Below, in pieces: positions 1 to 9,966 of a DNA stretch of 64,000 bases. Source of the stretch: Blochmannia endosymbiont of Camponotus sp. Lineage in GTDB: Bacteria > Pseudomonadota > Gammaproteobacteria > Enterobacterales > Enterobacteriaceae. The notes beneath the pieces are model-generated. The model did no database searches. It saw only the letters and a list, made by a program, of their open reading frames with translations, and was not told where the DNA came from. The position numbers and the translations under genes were made by a program. The stretch spans positions 620,001-684,000 of the forward strand of contig NZ_CP097757.1 in the NCBI RefSeq assembly GCF_023586085.1, given 5' to 3'. Position 1 is the stretch's first letter; every line of letters begins with the position of its first letter.

Positions 1-405
1 CAATCTCTTATTGATCGATTTGATTTTATCCAACTCGTTCAAAAAAATATGAGATTATTAGAAATGCCCTCTGATCTTTTGACTAGATCAGTAAACGTCG
101 GATTTTCTGGAGGTGAAAAAAAACGCAATGATATCCTGCAAATGATAATGCTAGAACCATTACTATGTATTCTTGATGAAACAGATTCTGGTTTAGATAT
201 AGATGCGGTAAAAATTGTTTACAACGGTCTTAATATGTTAAGTAATAAGAAACGTTCATTCATCATCATCACGCATTACCAAAGAATTTTAGAATACATT
301 AAACCAGATTATGTTCATGTACTACACAAGGGCCATATTATAAGATCTGGTCATGTCGATTTAGTCAAAAAACTCGAGGAAAAAGGCTATGGCTGGTTAT
401 CTTGA
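1..405 (+). CDS. sufC: SufC, Fe-S assembly ATPase (5' end outside window)
   Basis: C-terminal part of the ABC-type ATPase that works with SufB and SufD to build Fe-S clusters in the cytosol. The reading frame is open from base 1, so the start and the Walker A motif lie upstream of the window. Visible are the ABC signature FSGGEKKRN, a Walker B region (CILDETDSGLD) and the H-loop histidine in IITHYQRIL. The protein ends GYGWLS, as expected for SufC, and the stop overlaps the start of sufD by 17 bp. sufA and sufB would be expected just upstream. The identification is firm; only the length is unknown. Confidence 0.96.
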   Translation, partial: QSLIDRFDFIQLVQKNMRLLEMPSDLLTRSVNVGFSGGEKKRNDILQMIMLEPLLCILDETDSGLDIDAVKIVYNGLNMLSNKKRSFIIITHYQRILEYIKPDYVHVLHKGHIIRSGHVDLVKKLEEKGYGWLS

Positions 406-1678
406 TAATAAAAATCGAGTATTAAACGAATGGTACCAATTATTTAAACAAAAAAATAGTAGTAATTCAAGCCTGATACATAAGCGTTGGAAACACATTG
501 AAACACTCGGATTGCCAGACCTAAAAAATGATAATTGGAAATATACTTCTCTTGAAGAATTTTTAACCCACAATTTTGATTTCTCAAGAAATATTGAATT
601 TAACGAATTTCAATATAAAAAACTAGGACTTTCTATAGATTCCTATTGTCTAACATTTATCAACGGTAAATTCTCGCCAGAATTAAGTGATAAAAATATT
701 GATCCATGGATAATTAAAATCAATCGTAATCCCAATTATTATGAAATACCTAATCCAATTCAACCGGAAATGTTCTTATATTTAACTGAATGCCTCAGCG
801 ATGCAACAATACATATAACTTTACCTGCACAAAAAATAACAAAAAAACCACTATATTTGCTATATATAAATGAAGGATCTAATGAAAAAAATAAATTAAT
901 TACATCGCATTATTATCATTATCTTGAAATCGGTTGCCACTCCAATACCTGTGTTATAGAACATTTTATGAATATAAATAAAAATGCACACTTTAGTGGT
1001 GCACGTATGTCTATGAAAATAGAAAATAACGCTAAATTACGTCATATTAAATTAGTATTTGAAAATAATGAAAGTTACCATATAGCACATAATGATATTA
1101 ACGTAGGACAGTATTCAAATGTAGACAGTAGTATCTTTGTTATTCTTGGCCCTAAACTTACATGTCATCAAACTAGCGCTCAGATCAATTACTCGGGAGC
1201 ATCTTTGTCACTAAATAGTTTAATTTTACTATCAAAAAAAGATATCGGAGATATACGAACTTATTTAGAACATAACAATCAAGAATACGCTATAAGCAGA
1301 CAAATACATAAAATAATTGCATGTGATTGTAGTACTGGCGTATTTAATGGATTAATAAAAGTAAATCCAAATTCTATGAAAACTGACGGAAAAATGACGA
1401 ACAATAACTTACTATTGCACCAAGATGCAAACATTAGCAGCACTCCTAAACTTGAAATTTACTCTGATGATGTAAAATGCAGTCATGGATCAACAATAGG
1501 ACAAATTAATGCTGAACATCTATTTTATCTGAGCACACGAGGTATTCCAAAAAAAGATGCATTAAAAATGCTTATTTACGCTTTTTCTGTCGAAATTATA
1601 GGATCCATTGAAAATCCTATAGTGCGAGATACCGTTTTGGAAAGAATTAACAAAGCTTTATCAAGGATCACAACATGA
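389..1678 (+). CDS. sufD: SufD, Fe-S scaffold subunit
   Basis: 429-residue SufD, similar in length to the E. coli protein. SufD pairs with SufB to form the SufBC2D scaffold on which Fe-S clusters are assembled. The C-terminal half carries the SufB/SufD beta-helix core, including the conserved stretch around 'DVKCSHGSTIGQI'. The ATG lies inside the last codons of sufC, and the stop overlaps the sufS start (ATGA), so sufC, sufD and sufS look translationally coupled in one operon. The N-terminal region is Asn/Lys-rich and more divergent, as expected from A+T drift. Confidence 0.96.
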   Translation: MAGYLDNKNRVLNEWYQLFKQKNSSNSSLIHKRWKHIETLGLPDLKNDNWKYTSLEEFLTHNFDFSRNIEFNEFQYKKLGLSIDSYCLTFINGKFSPELSDKNIDPWIIKINRNPNYYEIPNPIQPEMFLYLTECLSDATIHITLPAQKITKKPLYLLYINEGSNEKNKLITSHYYHYLEIGCHSNTCVIEHFMNINKNAHFSGARMSMKIENNAKLRHIKLVFENNESYHIAHNDINVGQYSNVDSSIFVILGPKLTCHQTSAQINYSGASLSLNSLILLSKKDIGDIRTYLEHNNQEYAISRQIHKIIACDCSTGVFNGLIKVNPNSMKTDGKMTNNNLLLHQDANISSTPKLEIYSDDVKCSHGSTIGQINAEHLFYLSTRGIPKKDALKMLIYAFSVEIIGSIENPIVRDTVLERINKALSRITT

Positions 1679-2904
1679 CAATGTATCCTATAGAAAAAAT
1701 TAGATCAGATTTTCCTATATTAAATCGTATTATAAATCAACATCCTCTTATTTATCTTGATAGCGCCGCAGCTGCTCAAAAACCCAATATTGTTATAAAC
1801 GCGCAAGCTCATTATTATCGCAATGAATATGCTGCCGCACATCGAGGCACTCACACGTTAAGTACTGAATCAACTGATCAAATGGAAATAGCACGCTTAC
1901 ATATAGCTAATTTTATTAATGCATCTAGAGAAGAAATTGTTTTTGTTAAAAATACTACTGAAGCTATTAACTTAATTGCCAATAGTTGGGGTCATAATTT
2001 TACAAATTACGGAGATAATATTATTTTGAGTGAAATGGAACATCATTCCAATATCGTTCCATGGCAAATATTAGCAAAAAACAAAAAAATAATACTGCGT
2101 TATATACCATTAACTCCCAACGGTACATTAGATATATCCAGCTTATCAAAGCTGATTGATCATCGTACTCAACTCTTATCAATATCACATATGTCTAATG
2201 TTTTAGGAACTATTAATCCGTTAATAGAAATAAGTAATATAGTGAGGGAAAAAAGCGATGCTTTAATACTAATAGATGGTGCACAAGGAATTGCGCACCA
2301 ACCAGTAGATGTACAGAAATTAAATTGTGATTTTTATGTATTTTCTGGGCATAAAATATATGGACCTTCCGGTATTGGTGTCATGTATGGCAAAAAAGAA
2401 CTACTTCAAAAAATGCCTCCATGGATAGTAGGAGGGGGGATAGTTCAAAATGTAAGTTTAATTCAAGATACAACGTTTATAGAGTCTCCTTGGAAATTTG
2501 AATCAGGTTCTCCTAACGTTGGTGGTATAGTAGGATTAGATAATGCAATAGCATATATCAAAACAATAGGTACTGACAAAATTTATACGTATGAAGACCA
2601 ACTAACACATTATGCTACAAATGTACTACAAAACATTCCAGGTTTAACACTATACGGCCCAAGAAATATGAGAAGTAGCGTTATTTCCTTTAATATAGAT
2701 ACACACCATTCATACGATATTGGAATGTTATTAAATCAATACGGTATTGCCATACGAACAGGCCATCATTGTGCGATACCTACTATGAATTATTTTAAAG
2801 TACCAGGTATGTGCCGCGCATCATTTGCTATGTATACAAGTAAAAAAGATATCGATCGCTTAGCGCACGGATTAACTAAAGTACAATATTTACTTAATCA
2901 ATAA
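1675..2904 (+). CDS. sufS: SufS cysteine desulfurase
   Basis: PLP-dependent class V aminotransferase-fold enzyme that takes sulfur from L-cysteine and passes it to SufE. The PLP lysine is in FSGHKIYGPSG, and the catalytic cysteine is in RTGHHCAIP near residue 366. Starting at the second ATG (1681) would place it at residue 364, the position I recall for E. coli SufS, so 1681 is a possible true start. The annotated ATG overlaps the sufD stop by 4 bp. All landmark residues are present, so the gene should be functional. Confidence 0.96.
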   Translation: MTMYPIEKIRSDFPILNRIINQHPLIYLDSAAAAQKPNIVINAQAHYYRNEYAAAHRGTHTLSTESTDQMEIARLHIANFINASREEIVFVKNTTEAINLIANSWGHNFTNYGDNIILSEMEHHSNIVPWQILAKNKKIILRYIPLTPNGTLDISSLSKLIDHRTQLLSISHMSNVLGTINPLIEISNIVREKSDALILIDGAQGIAHQPVDVQKLNCDFYVFSGHKIYGPSGIGVMYGKKELLQKMPPWIVGGGIVQNVSLIQDTTFIESPWKFESGSPNVGGIVGLDNAIAYIKTIGTDKIYTYEDQLTHYATNVLQNIPGLTLYGPRNMRSSVISFNIDTHHSYDIGMLLNQYGIAIRTGHHCAIPTMNYFKVPGMCRASFAMYTSKKDIDRLAHGLTKVQYLLNQ

Positions 2905-2923
2905 CAATTATACTAAAACAAAA

Positions 2924-3358
2924 ATGATAAATTTACCAACAAAATCACAATTACTACGAAATTTTCTAAGTTGTACCAATTGGGAAGAAAGATATATGTA
3001 TATAATCGATCTAGGAAAGTTATTACCTGAATTTCCAAAAAATATGCGAATAAAAAAATATTTAATTTCTGGATGCCAAAGTCAAACATGGATCGCTTTA
3101 ACTAACTCTATAATTCCCAGTAATAATTTAATAATACTACACGGATATAGCGATTCTTCTATTGTCAAAGGAATTATCACCATAATTTTCAGTTTATACC
3201 AAGGATTAAGTTTACAAGAAGCTGTTAACGTTGATATTAAACCATTTTTAATAAATCAATTACAACTAAAACAAAACTTAACTATATCTCGATCCCAAGG
3301 AATATACTTAATATTAAATTCCATACACTCTCAAGCTCATGCTTTATATAAACTATAA
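2924..3358 (+). CDS. sufE: SufE sulfur acceptor
   Basis: 144-residue SufE, which accepts persulfide from SufS and delivers it to SufB. The acceptor cysteine sits in ISGCQSQTW at residue 51, the position known for E. coli SufE. It lies 19 bp after sufS in the same operon and is its last gene. A large perfect inverted repeat about 70 bp downstream probably ends the transcript. Confidence 0.95.
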   Translation: MINLPTKSQLLRNFLSCTNWEERYMYIIDLGKLLPEFPKNMRIKKYLISGCQSQTWIALTNSIIPSNNLIILHGYSDSSIVKGIITIIFSLYQGLSLQEAVNVDIKPFLINQLQLKQNLTISRSQGIYLILNSIHSQAHALYKL

Positions 3359-3427
3359 TTCTTATATTCTACATACATTAATAAAATTATAATTAATTGT
3401 TCTTTTTAAAAATTGTCAATAACACTA

Positions 3428-3490
3428 TAGAACACAACACCATTAATTTACTATCAGCATTTGATAGGAAATTAATGGTGTTGTGTTCTA
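3428..3490. terminator. Long perfect inverted repeat between sufE and lpp
   Basis: Arms of 22 bp match perfectly (3428-3449 and 3469-3490), and the 19-nt interior can form a further 5-bp stem (CTATC/GATAG). The element lies between the convergent genes sufE (+) and lpp (-). It is most simply a bidirectional terminator. It is far longer than a usual intrinsic terminator and lacks a clean T run directly after the stem. The short open frame that crosses it is not a gene. Confidence 0.6.
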
Positions 3491-3593
3491 ACTTTCTTTA
3501 TCTTATCGTGATAATAACAATCCGTAAGTCATATTTAATTTTATGTATGATTCATAATTATAAAAATATATACTTTCTACATTCCTGCTTAAA

Positions 3594-3830
3594 TTACTTA
3601 TGATAAGAAGTGATTTGGTTATCAATACGTTGATTAGCTCGTGCTGCCTCTATTTTATTTTTTTCTACCTCAGGACGTAAACTATCAATATCACTACTGA
3701 TCTGATCAATTTTTTCACTTAAATCATGAACTTCAGAAGACAATTCTTTTATTTTAGTTGTACTTGCGCAACTAGCTAATACAAAAGAACTTAAAATAAT
3801 TGCAGAACATATTAATCTATCACGATTCAT
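3594..3830 (-). CDS. lpp: Lpp, Braun lipoprotein
   Basis: 78 residues, the same length as E. coli Lpp. It has a signal peptide with a canonical lipobox (LASC), then a heptad-repeat coiled coil ([16 protein letters not shown]), the conserved AARANQR segment, and a C-terminal lysine for linkage to peptidoglycan. It anchors the outer membrane to the cell wall. Cross-linking needs an L,D-transpeptidase; the only one seen here is the frameshifted gene at 62327. A GAGGA ribosome site lies upstream. Retention of lpp suggests a normal Gram-negative envelope. Confidence 0.95.
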   Translation of the reverse strand: MNRDRLICSAIILSSFVLASCASTTKIKELSSEVHDLSEKIDQISSDIDSLRPEVEKNKIEAARANQRIDNQITSYHK

Positions 3831-4140
3831 CTTTAATATTCCTCTTTATTAAATATACTTAAATTATATATAACTTATATCGCAGATATCTTATATTAAG
3901 ATATTATTTATTTTCATTTTTAATCAAAAAATATCCATGTTATAAATATAATTATATAATAATAATAATAACTTTTTATACTTTTTCTATAAAACAGAAA
4001 ACGTGTTGTATTTTATATAAATAAAAATCACAGTTTTATTTTATATTCAGTACTACCAATACATTGGGTTAAATAATTTTATCATTTATGTAAAAATCAA
4101 CTTATAATCATTTTATTGTAGTATATTTTATTACAACTAA
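3831..4140. other. Intergenic spacer upstream of lpp
   Basis: Very A+T-rich leader and promoter region of lpp (minus strand). An 8-bp inverted repeat with a 3-nt loop lies at 3886-3904. Otherwise I see no gene. Confidence 0.4.
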
Positions 4141-4215
4141 TGCGTTCTAATGGACTTGAACCATCGACCTCTACCATGTCAAGGTAGTGCTCTAACCAAT
4201 CTGAGCTAAGAACGC
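4141..4215 (-). tRNA. tRNA-Val (GAC)
   Basis: A full cloverleaf can be read on the minus strand: a 7-bp acceptor stem starting GCGTTCT, a D-arm with AGCTCAGATTGGTTAGAGC, an anticodon loop TTGACAT giving anticodon GAC, and a T-arm with GGTTCAAGTCC. It closely resembles E. coli valV/valW, which lie in the same neighbourhood as lpp and ribE. The 3' CCA is not encoded. Confidence 0.95.
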
Positions 4216-4455
4216 ACGCAACAACAATAAAACTATATACTACACTTACTCCTCGGTGTCACTCTGCATTCCACTGATTTCAATTATTTAACTATTCTAT
4301 AAAACCTAACCAATATACTTTAAAAATAAAACTAAATAACCCCTCTTCACAAAGATTAATCACACACGATATTATCACATATCAAATGTTTTGAAAATAT
4401 CCTATATCATGAAAACACATTTTTATTACAGTTATTTAAATGTTTTCAAGATATG

Positions 4456-4484
4456 TTTAACAAAAAAAAGGCGTATGTTATACT
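4456..4484 (+). promoter_or_regulatory. Candidate sigma-70 promoter for ribE
   Basis: TTTAAC, a 17-nt spacer, then TATACT (4479-4484), 48 nt upstream of the ribE start. This is the best match in the spacer between tRNA-Val and ribE (4216-4532), where no gene or FMN-riboswitch-like structure was recognised. Sequence match only. Confidence 0.35.
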
Positions 4485-4532
4485 AGGTATTAAATACAAC
4501 TTGACATTATACATGATAGTATTTGAAAAAAT

Positions 4533-5174
4533 ATGTTTTCAGGTATTATACAAGCTATCGTTCCTGTTCATGCAATTAATGTAACAACTAATTTTAAAAC
4601 ATATATAGTTACATTACCCACACATTTGCTTTCAAATTTAAAAATTGGCTGTTCTATATCAAATAATGGATGTTGTTTAACAGTTATTGCGATTAAACAC
4701 AATTTAATCAGTTTTAACCTAATACATGAGACATTAAAACTAACTAATATGGGCATGCTAAACGTAGGGGACCTAATTAATATAGAAAGACCACTCAGTT
4801 ATCATTCTGAAGTTGGCGGACATTTAATGACCGGGCATATTGATTGTACTGGAAAAATCAAAAAAATAATAACTTCAAGAAATAATAAAATAATATGGTT
4901 TAGAATAAAAAATAAGTATTTTCAAAAATATATCCTACCACAAGGATCAATTGGCGTGGAAGGAGTAAGTCTTACGGTAAGTAAAATATGTAATAATTAT
5001 ATACGTGTGTGTTTAACTCCATATACCGCAATAAAAACAACACTTGGAAATAAATTAATAGGCAATATAATAAATATTGAAATTGACATTATTACAAAAT
5101 CTGTTATAAACAGTGTTGAAAGAATATTATCAACTGCTAATCTGAGACGCGGTACTTTTGTTAAAAATAAATAA
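4533..5174 (+). CDS. ribE: Riboflavin synthase alpha chain
   Basis: 213-residue enzyme (ribC/ribE in E. coli) that dismutates two 6,7-dimethyl-8-ribityllumazines into riboflavin in the last step of B2 synthesis. The N-terminus MFSGIIQ is typical. Two homologous barrel repeats are seen (GCSISNNGCCLTV near residue 40 and GSIGVEGVSLTV near 135), as are the conserved blocks ERPLSYHSEVGGHLMTGH and LTPYTAIKTTLG. It is monocistronic. The neighbours tRNA-Val and grxD match E. coli order. Confidence 0.95.
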   Translation: MFSGIIQAIVPVHAINVTTNFKTYIVTLPTHLLSNLKIGCSISNNGCCLTVIAIKHNLISFNLIHETLKLTNMGMLNVGDLINIERPLSYHSEVGGHLMTGHIDCTGKIKKIITSRNNKIIWFRIKNKYFQKYILPQGSIGVEGVSLTVSKICNNYIRVCLTPYTAIKTTLGNKLIGNIINIEIDIITKSVINSVERILSTANLRRGTFVKNK

Positions 5175-5297
5175 AAATATACAGCTAAATTTAAAAATTA
5201 ATTATAAGCACTGAATTGCTGTTAAAGATAGAAAAAATAAATAAAATTACATAATAAATTTACTAAATATAATTTGAACTTTTCACTAACAATAAAA

Positions 5298-5627
5298 ATG
5301 AATAATGCAATAGAAAAAATTAAAAATCAAATAGAAAAAAATACCATTGTATTATATATGAAAGGTACTCCAGACGATCCTAAATGCGGCTTTTCTTCAA
5401 AAGCTGCACAGGTGTTATCTACTTATATCCAATCCTTTCTTTACGTTGATGTATTAGTCCATTTAGATATTAGATGTGCTTTACCAACGTTTTCCAATTG
5501 GCCTACTTTCCCTCAATTATGGATAGAAGGAAAATTAATAGGAGGCGCAGATATCATAATTAACATGCATCGAAAAGGAGAACTAAAAACTCTAATTGAT
5601 CAGGTCAAATTGAGAAATAACTTATAA
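5298..5627 (+). CDS. grxD: Monothiol glutaredoxin GrxD
   Basis: 109-residue glutaredoxin with the monothiol active site CGFS (PKCGFSSKA) and the glutathione-binding block WPTFPQLWIEGKLIGG. Family members bind a [2Fe-2S] cluster with glutathione and act as Fe-S carriers, which fits the sufCDSE operon nearby. I chose the ATG at 5298 (MNNAIEKI), which aligns with the E. coli N-terminus, over an in-frame TTG at 5274. It is slightly shorter at the C-terminus than the E. coli 115 residues. Confidence 0.94.
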   Translation: MNNAIEKIKNQIEKNTIVLYMKGTPDDPKCGFSSKAAQVLSTYIQSFLYVDVLVHLDIRCALPTFSNWPTFPQLWIEGKLIGGADIIINMHRKGELKTLIDQVKLRNNL

Positions 5628-5737
5628 TTATATTAATTTACTTACTAACAAAATAATACTGAATTATATAGCGTTATACACATAATACTAAGGTCTTTAC
5701 TTCTTACTATAAAAAAAATTTAAAAACAATAATATAA

Positions 5738-6391
5738 TTAAAAATCAGAGCTATAAGGAGTTAATGGCCATCCACCAAGTCTTTTCCACTTATTTACCAA
5801 TTCGCAAAATAACATCGCAGTCCGCTCAGTGTCATATAACGCAGAATGTGCTTTTTTTTTATCAAAAAAAACTCCTGCATGAGCACATGCCTTAGCTAAT
5901 ACTGTTTGTCCAAATACCAAACCACTTAAAGTAGCAGTGTCGAATGTAACAAAAGGATGAAATGGATTATTTTTCATAAAGCTTACGCGTTCTACTGCCG
6001 CCATCAAAAAACTATGATCAAAAGACGCATTGTGCGCCACAATAATAGCACGACTACATTCTTGAGTTTCAATACCCTGACGTACCATTTCAAAAATTTC
6101 ACGTAATGCTTCTTGTTCTGTCACTGCAGATCTTAAGGGATTATTTAGGTCAATTCTATTAAATGCCAGTGATTCTGGTTGAATAACAGCTCCAGGAAAC
6201 GATTTAATATGAAAATTAATAGAATCATCAACACACAACCAACCATATTCGTCCATCTTAAGAGTAACAACAGCAATTTCTAATAAAGCATCAGTATTTG
6301 CATTCAGACCTGCTGTTTCCACATCAATTACAACTGGATAAAACCCGCGAAACCGCGCTCGAAGAGTATTTTGATCATCTTTATAAATCAT
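5738..6391 (-). CDS. rnt: Ribonuclease T
   Basis: DEDD-family 3'-5' exoribonuclease that trims tRNA and other stable RNA ends. The exonuclease residues are visible in DVETAG (residues D and E), NASFDHSF and [11 protein letters not shown]. The ATG at 6391 gives 217 residues, close to the 215 of E. coli. The frame extends upstream only to a TTG at 6427, which is less likely. rnt next to grxD is the E. coli arrangement (lhr lost). It is convergent with grxD. Confidence 0.95.
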   Translation of the reverse strand: MIYKDDQNTLRARFRGFYPVVIDVETAGLNANTDALLEIAVVTLKMDEYGWLCVDDSINFHIKSFPGAVIQPESLAFNRIDLNNPLRSAVTEQEALREIFEMVRQGIETQECSRAIIVAHNASFDHSFLMAAVERVSFMKNNPFHPFVTFDTATLSGLVFGQTVLAKACAHAGVFFDKKKAHSALYDTERTAMLFCELVNKWKRLGGWPLTPYSSDF

Positions 6392-7085
6392 ATTTATTAT
6401 TAGATTATATCTATATGAAATAAACAATTAATATTATCACAGATTTTAATATATCTTCACCATTTATTATATAAAATTACGATGGTTTTATTACTAATAT
6501 GTAACAAACAATCAGTTTATTACAACAACAGAATTTACTTATTTCAAAAACAATTTAATAAATATAAATGTCCCTTCAAATTTAAAATATTAATTTAATT
6601 TAATGCAACACTACTATTAAAATTTATTACTTATTTATTAAACAAAATATTTTTACTCAGTCAAGTAATTATAATTACTTATACCAAAAATATTAAAATA
6701 TAAAATAGACTATAATAAATTTATTAATATTATAAATATGTAGATACTGTATATATTACTATACGAAATTATAAACAAAACTAATCTATTCATAAAAGCA
6801 CACCACTCTTGTTAACTTTGGTTGCTTCATATATTTATCACTTAAAAATACACAATATTAATATAATAAAATTTTTAAAAAATTATTTACTCTTATAAAT
6901 ATATGCTATACTTTAATGAATTAAACTCTATATAATAACATATTATAATTGCTTACCTATAATCATAATCATGTATAATATGACATCTTATTATTATAAA
7001 TAATACATTTATATAAATAATAATTAACTTACTTATAACCAATAGTATATCTAAATAAAATAAACTTAATCAAAAGGAAAAAAAA
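6392..7085. other. Long eroded spacer between rnt and slyA
   Basis: About 690 bp of extremely A+T-rich DNA between divergent genes. In E. coli gloA, nemA and others lie here, so this is probably the remains of lost genes. The final bases hold the slyA ribosome site. No gene or clear structure was recognised. Confidence 0.5.
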
Positions 7086-7520
7086 TTGGAATCACCATTA
7101 GGATCAGATTTAGCACGTCTTGTAAGAATATGGCGCGCTTTAATTGATCATCGTTTAAAACCTTTAAAACTTACACAAACACATTGGATTACATTACACA
7201 ATATTTGTCAACTACCTCCGGAACAATCCCAAATACAATTAGCAAAAGCCATAGGAATTGAACAACCGTCTTTAGTAAGAACACTGGATCAACTTGAAGA
7301 AAAAGCATTAATTATCAGACACACTTGTGTTAATGATCGACGAGCTAAACGAATTAAATTAACTGACAAGGCTCAACCTGTTATTATCGAAGTAAATCGG
7401 GTTATTTCTACTACTAGAAACGAAATTTTTAGTGGAATTAATCATGAAGAAATAATTTTTCTAAATAAAATTATTTCTAAATTAGAAAAAAATATCATAA
7501 ACTTACACAATAAAAATTAA
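7086..7520 (+). CDS. slyA: SlyA, MarR-family transcription regulator
   Basis: 144-residue winged-helix dimeric regulator, nearly identical to E. coli SlyA over the first 100 residues ([20 protein letters not shown], then the recognition helix in [15 protein letters not shown] and the wing [11 protein letters not shown]). The start is a TTG. It is preceded by AAGGA with 7-nt spacing (7075-7078) and aligns with the short form of SlyA, so the rare start is well supported. SlyA counters H-NS silencing and responds to small carboxylates. It is one of very few regulators retained here; its targets cannot be read from this window. Confidence 0.94.
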   Translation: MESPLGSDLARLVRIWRALIDHRLKPLKLTQTHWITLHNICQLPPEQSQIQLAKAIGIEQPSLVRTLDQLEEKALIIRHTCVNDRRAKRIKLTDKAQPVIIEVNRVISTTRNEIFSGINHEEIIFLNKIISKLEKNIINLHNKN

Positions 7521-7793
7521 GAATATTTATAAAATTTAAAATATATACTTATTAATAAGATCAATAAACTTTATAACAACATACTTCCTTAATCCTTATC
7601 TCATTATAAATGAATAACAATTACTATTTATAACTGATATAATAATAATGTCTTTACAAGAAAATAGTCTATGTTATAAGTACTGAAATCTATCAATTAT
7701 TATTCTTATCTTTTTTAATGTTATTATATATTTTAAACAATAACACAAAATATGTTATTGTATTTTACAACAATTAATGCTAAATCACATTTT

Positions 7794-8444
7794 ATGTCAA
7801 TAGATAATACTAATATCTCTCACATCAGACGAGAATATACATCCGGACAACTACGTCATTCAGACTTAACTGACCAGCCTATCCAATTATTTTCAATATG
7901 GCTAAATCAAGCTTATTTTGCCCAAGTACCTGATCCGACTGCAATGTGCTTAGCTACAGTAGATCACACTGGTCAACCTTATCAACGTATAGTGCTATTA
8001 AAAGAATTTACCAATAAAGAAATGACATTTTTTACTAATCTTAATAGCCGTAAAGCTACACATTTAGCTAATAACCCAAAAATTAGTTTATGCTTCCCTT
8101 GGAACATAATAGATAGACAAGTAATAGTAACCGGAACCGTTTGTAAACTTTCAGAAAAAGAAGTTTTAAAACAATTTTATACACGCCCAAAAAATAACCA
8201 AATTAGTACATGGGTATCCAATCAATCTAAAATTATCTCCTCTAAAAATGTTCTTAACAATAAATTTTTAGAATTAAAAAAAAAATATTTAGATAAAAAA
8301 ATACCATTTCCTGAATTTTGGGGTGGATACAAAATCAATATAAATAGTATGGAGTTCTGGCAAGGCGGAATAAATAGATTACATGATCGATTTATATATC
8401 AAAGATGTAGTCATACATGGTATGTTTACCGTTTATCTCCTTAA
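7794..8444 (+). CDS. pdxH: Pyridoxamine 5'-phosphate oxidase
   Basis: FMN enzyme oxidising PNP/PMP to pyridoxal phosphate. The ATG at 7794 (MSIDNTN) gives 216 residues against 218 in E. coli; the frame is open further upstream but without similarity. The conserved blocks are REYTSGQLR, DPTAMCLATVD, GQPYQRIVLLK, TNLNSRKATHL and the C-terminal EFWQGG..RLHDRF signature. It precedes tyrS, as in E. coli. The supplied PLP is needed by SufS, SerC and PabC in this window. Confidence 0.95.
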   Translation: MSIDNTNISHIRREYTSGQLRHSDLTDQPIQLFSIWLNQAYFAQVPDPTAMCLATVDHTGQPYQRIVLLKEFTNKEMTFFTNLNSRKATHLANNPKISLCFPWNIIDRQVIVTGTVCKLSEKEVLKQFYTRPKNNQISTWVSNQSKIISSKNVLNNKFLELKKKYLDKKIPFPEFWGGYKININSMEFWQGGINRLHDRFIYQRCSHTWYVYRLSP

Positions 8445-8565
8445 TTATAACTACTGTAATTCCAATAAATTTGATAATATACTAAAATAAAACCAGATTA
8501 ATACAGTAATATTCAATGTATAAATACATATAAAATCCCTATTTAATTTACTAAAATATATCTAT

Positions 8566-9849
8566 ATGAATAATGAAAATTTAAATATAATACAATATTT
8601 ATATAAACGTAATTTAATAGCACAAATAACAGACAAAAAATCATTGATTGAAATATTAAAATCAAAACCAATAACTTTATATTGTGGATTTGATCCAACA
8701 TCTGACAGTCTGCATATAGGACACTTAATTCCACTATTATGTTTAAGACAATTTCAGATATCTGGACATCGCCCTTTAATTCTGATAGGAGGAGGTACTG
8801 GATTAATAGGAGATCCAAGTTTTAAAAAATCAAAACGAAATATCAATTTAATTGATACAGTACAAAAATGGTCAGAAAAAATAAAGCGCCAAATTTCTCT
8901 ATTTGTAGACTGTTCTTGTGGACTACATTCACAAGCTTTTATAGTTAATAATTATAACTGGTTATCTTCTATTTCATTCTTAACCTTTTTAAGAGATATT
9001 GGAAAATTTTTTTCTGTAAATAAAATGATTAACAAAGACTCTATAAAAAAAAGATTACAAAAAAACAATTATGGAATCTCTTATTCTGAATTTTCCTATA
9101 ATTTATTACAAAGTTACGATTTTGCTCATTTGTACAAAAACTACGACGCAATACTACAAATTGGAGGTTCTGATCAATGGGGGAATATTGTATCAGGAAT
9201 CGACTTAATACGTCGCATGTATAAAAGTACTACCTACGGACTTACTGTTCCTTTGCTTACTAAATCTGATAATATTAAATTTGGAAAAACAGAAAAAAAT
9301 ACAATATGGCTAGACGGAAAAAAAACTAGTCCTTATAAATTTTATCAATATTGGATTAACTCTTCCGATAAAGAAGTATATCATTTTCTTACGCTCCTTA
9401 CCAATATAGACATAGATACAATTAACATATTAAAACAAGAAGATAGTATTAGTCATTCAAAACCACAAGCTCAAGCTATATTAGCAGAAAAACTTACCCA
9501 ATTAGTTCATGGAAAAGAAGGATTGAAAACTGCTCAAAATATTACTAACAATCTTTTCACAGGACAAACACATAAACTAACTTTAGATGATTTCGAACAA
9601 CTATTACAAGACGGCGTACCAGCTGTGCTACTTAAACTAGGGATTACATTACAACAAGCACTGGTAGAATCTAACTTAGTATCTTCTCGAGCGCAAGCAC
9701 GAGAATTAATCATGTCCAGCAGCATTACCATAAACTCAAAAAAACAATTAAAAACAGAATATGTTTTTCATGCTACTGATAGATTATATGATCGGTTTAC
9801 TTTATTAAGGCGCGGAAAAAAACACTATTGTTTAATCAAGTGGGAATAA
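8566..9849 (+). CDS. tyrS: Tyrosyl-tRNA synthetase
   Basis: 427-residue class I synthetase. The HIGH motif is in DSLHIGHLIPLL and the KMSKS equivalent is KFGKTEKN. The tyrosine-recognition blocks YCGFDPT and QIGGSDQWGNI are present, and a C-terminal S4-like RNA-binding domain starts near residue 360 (SRAQARELI). Length and order match E. coli (424 residues, after pdxH). It is convergent with nth. A plain ATG start with poor Shine-Dalgarno pairing is typical of this genome. Confidence 0.96.
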   Translation: MNNENLNIIQYLYKRNLIAQITDKKSLIEILKSKPITLYCGFDPTSDSLHIGHLIPLLCLRQFQISGHRPLILIGGGTGLIGDPSFKKSKRNINLIDTVQKWSEKIKRQISLFVDCSCGLHSQAFIVNNYNWLSSISFLTFLRDIGKFFSVNKMINKDSIKKRLQKNNYGISYSEFSYNLLQSYDFAHLYKNYDAILQIGGSDQWGNIVSGIDLIRRMYKSTTYGLTVPLLTKSDNIKFGKTEKNTIWLDGKKTSPYKFYQYWINSSDKEVYHFLTLLTNIDIDTINILKQEDSISHSKPQAQAILAEKLTQLVHGKEGLKTAQNITNNLFTGQTHKLTLDDFEQLLQDGVPAVLLKLGITLQQALVESNLVSSRAQARELIMSSSITINSKKQLKTEYVFHATDRLYDRFTLLRRGKKHYCLIKWE

Positions 9850-9966
9850 ACAACTTACAATAGTACATTAATGCGTAATCAAATTTATATTTTTGTTAAA
9901 AATATTAAAAGTTTATAACCTCATCCCATCGATGATTTTTATGGATGTATATCTTCTACATGTAGA

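Noticed and set aside
3397..3603. Open frame of 68 codons between sufE and lpp
   Set aside because: It runs through both arms of the perfect inverted repeat, has no ribosome site and no recognisable protein features.
4216..4532. Possible FMN riboswitch before ribE
   Set aside because: None of the conserved RFN-element segments (AGGGGCAGG-like and GAGTCC-like) is seen; only a candidate promoter is supported.
8543..8818. Open frame antisense to the start of tyrS
   Set aside because: Hydrophobic translation from A+T-rich antisense DNA, inside a clear synthetase gene.
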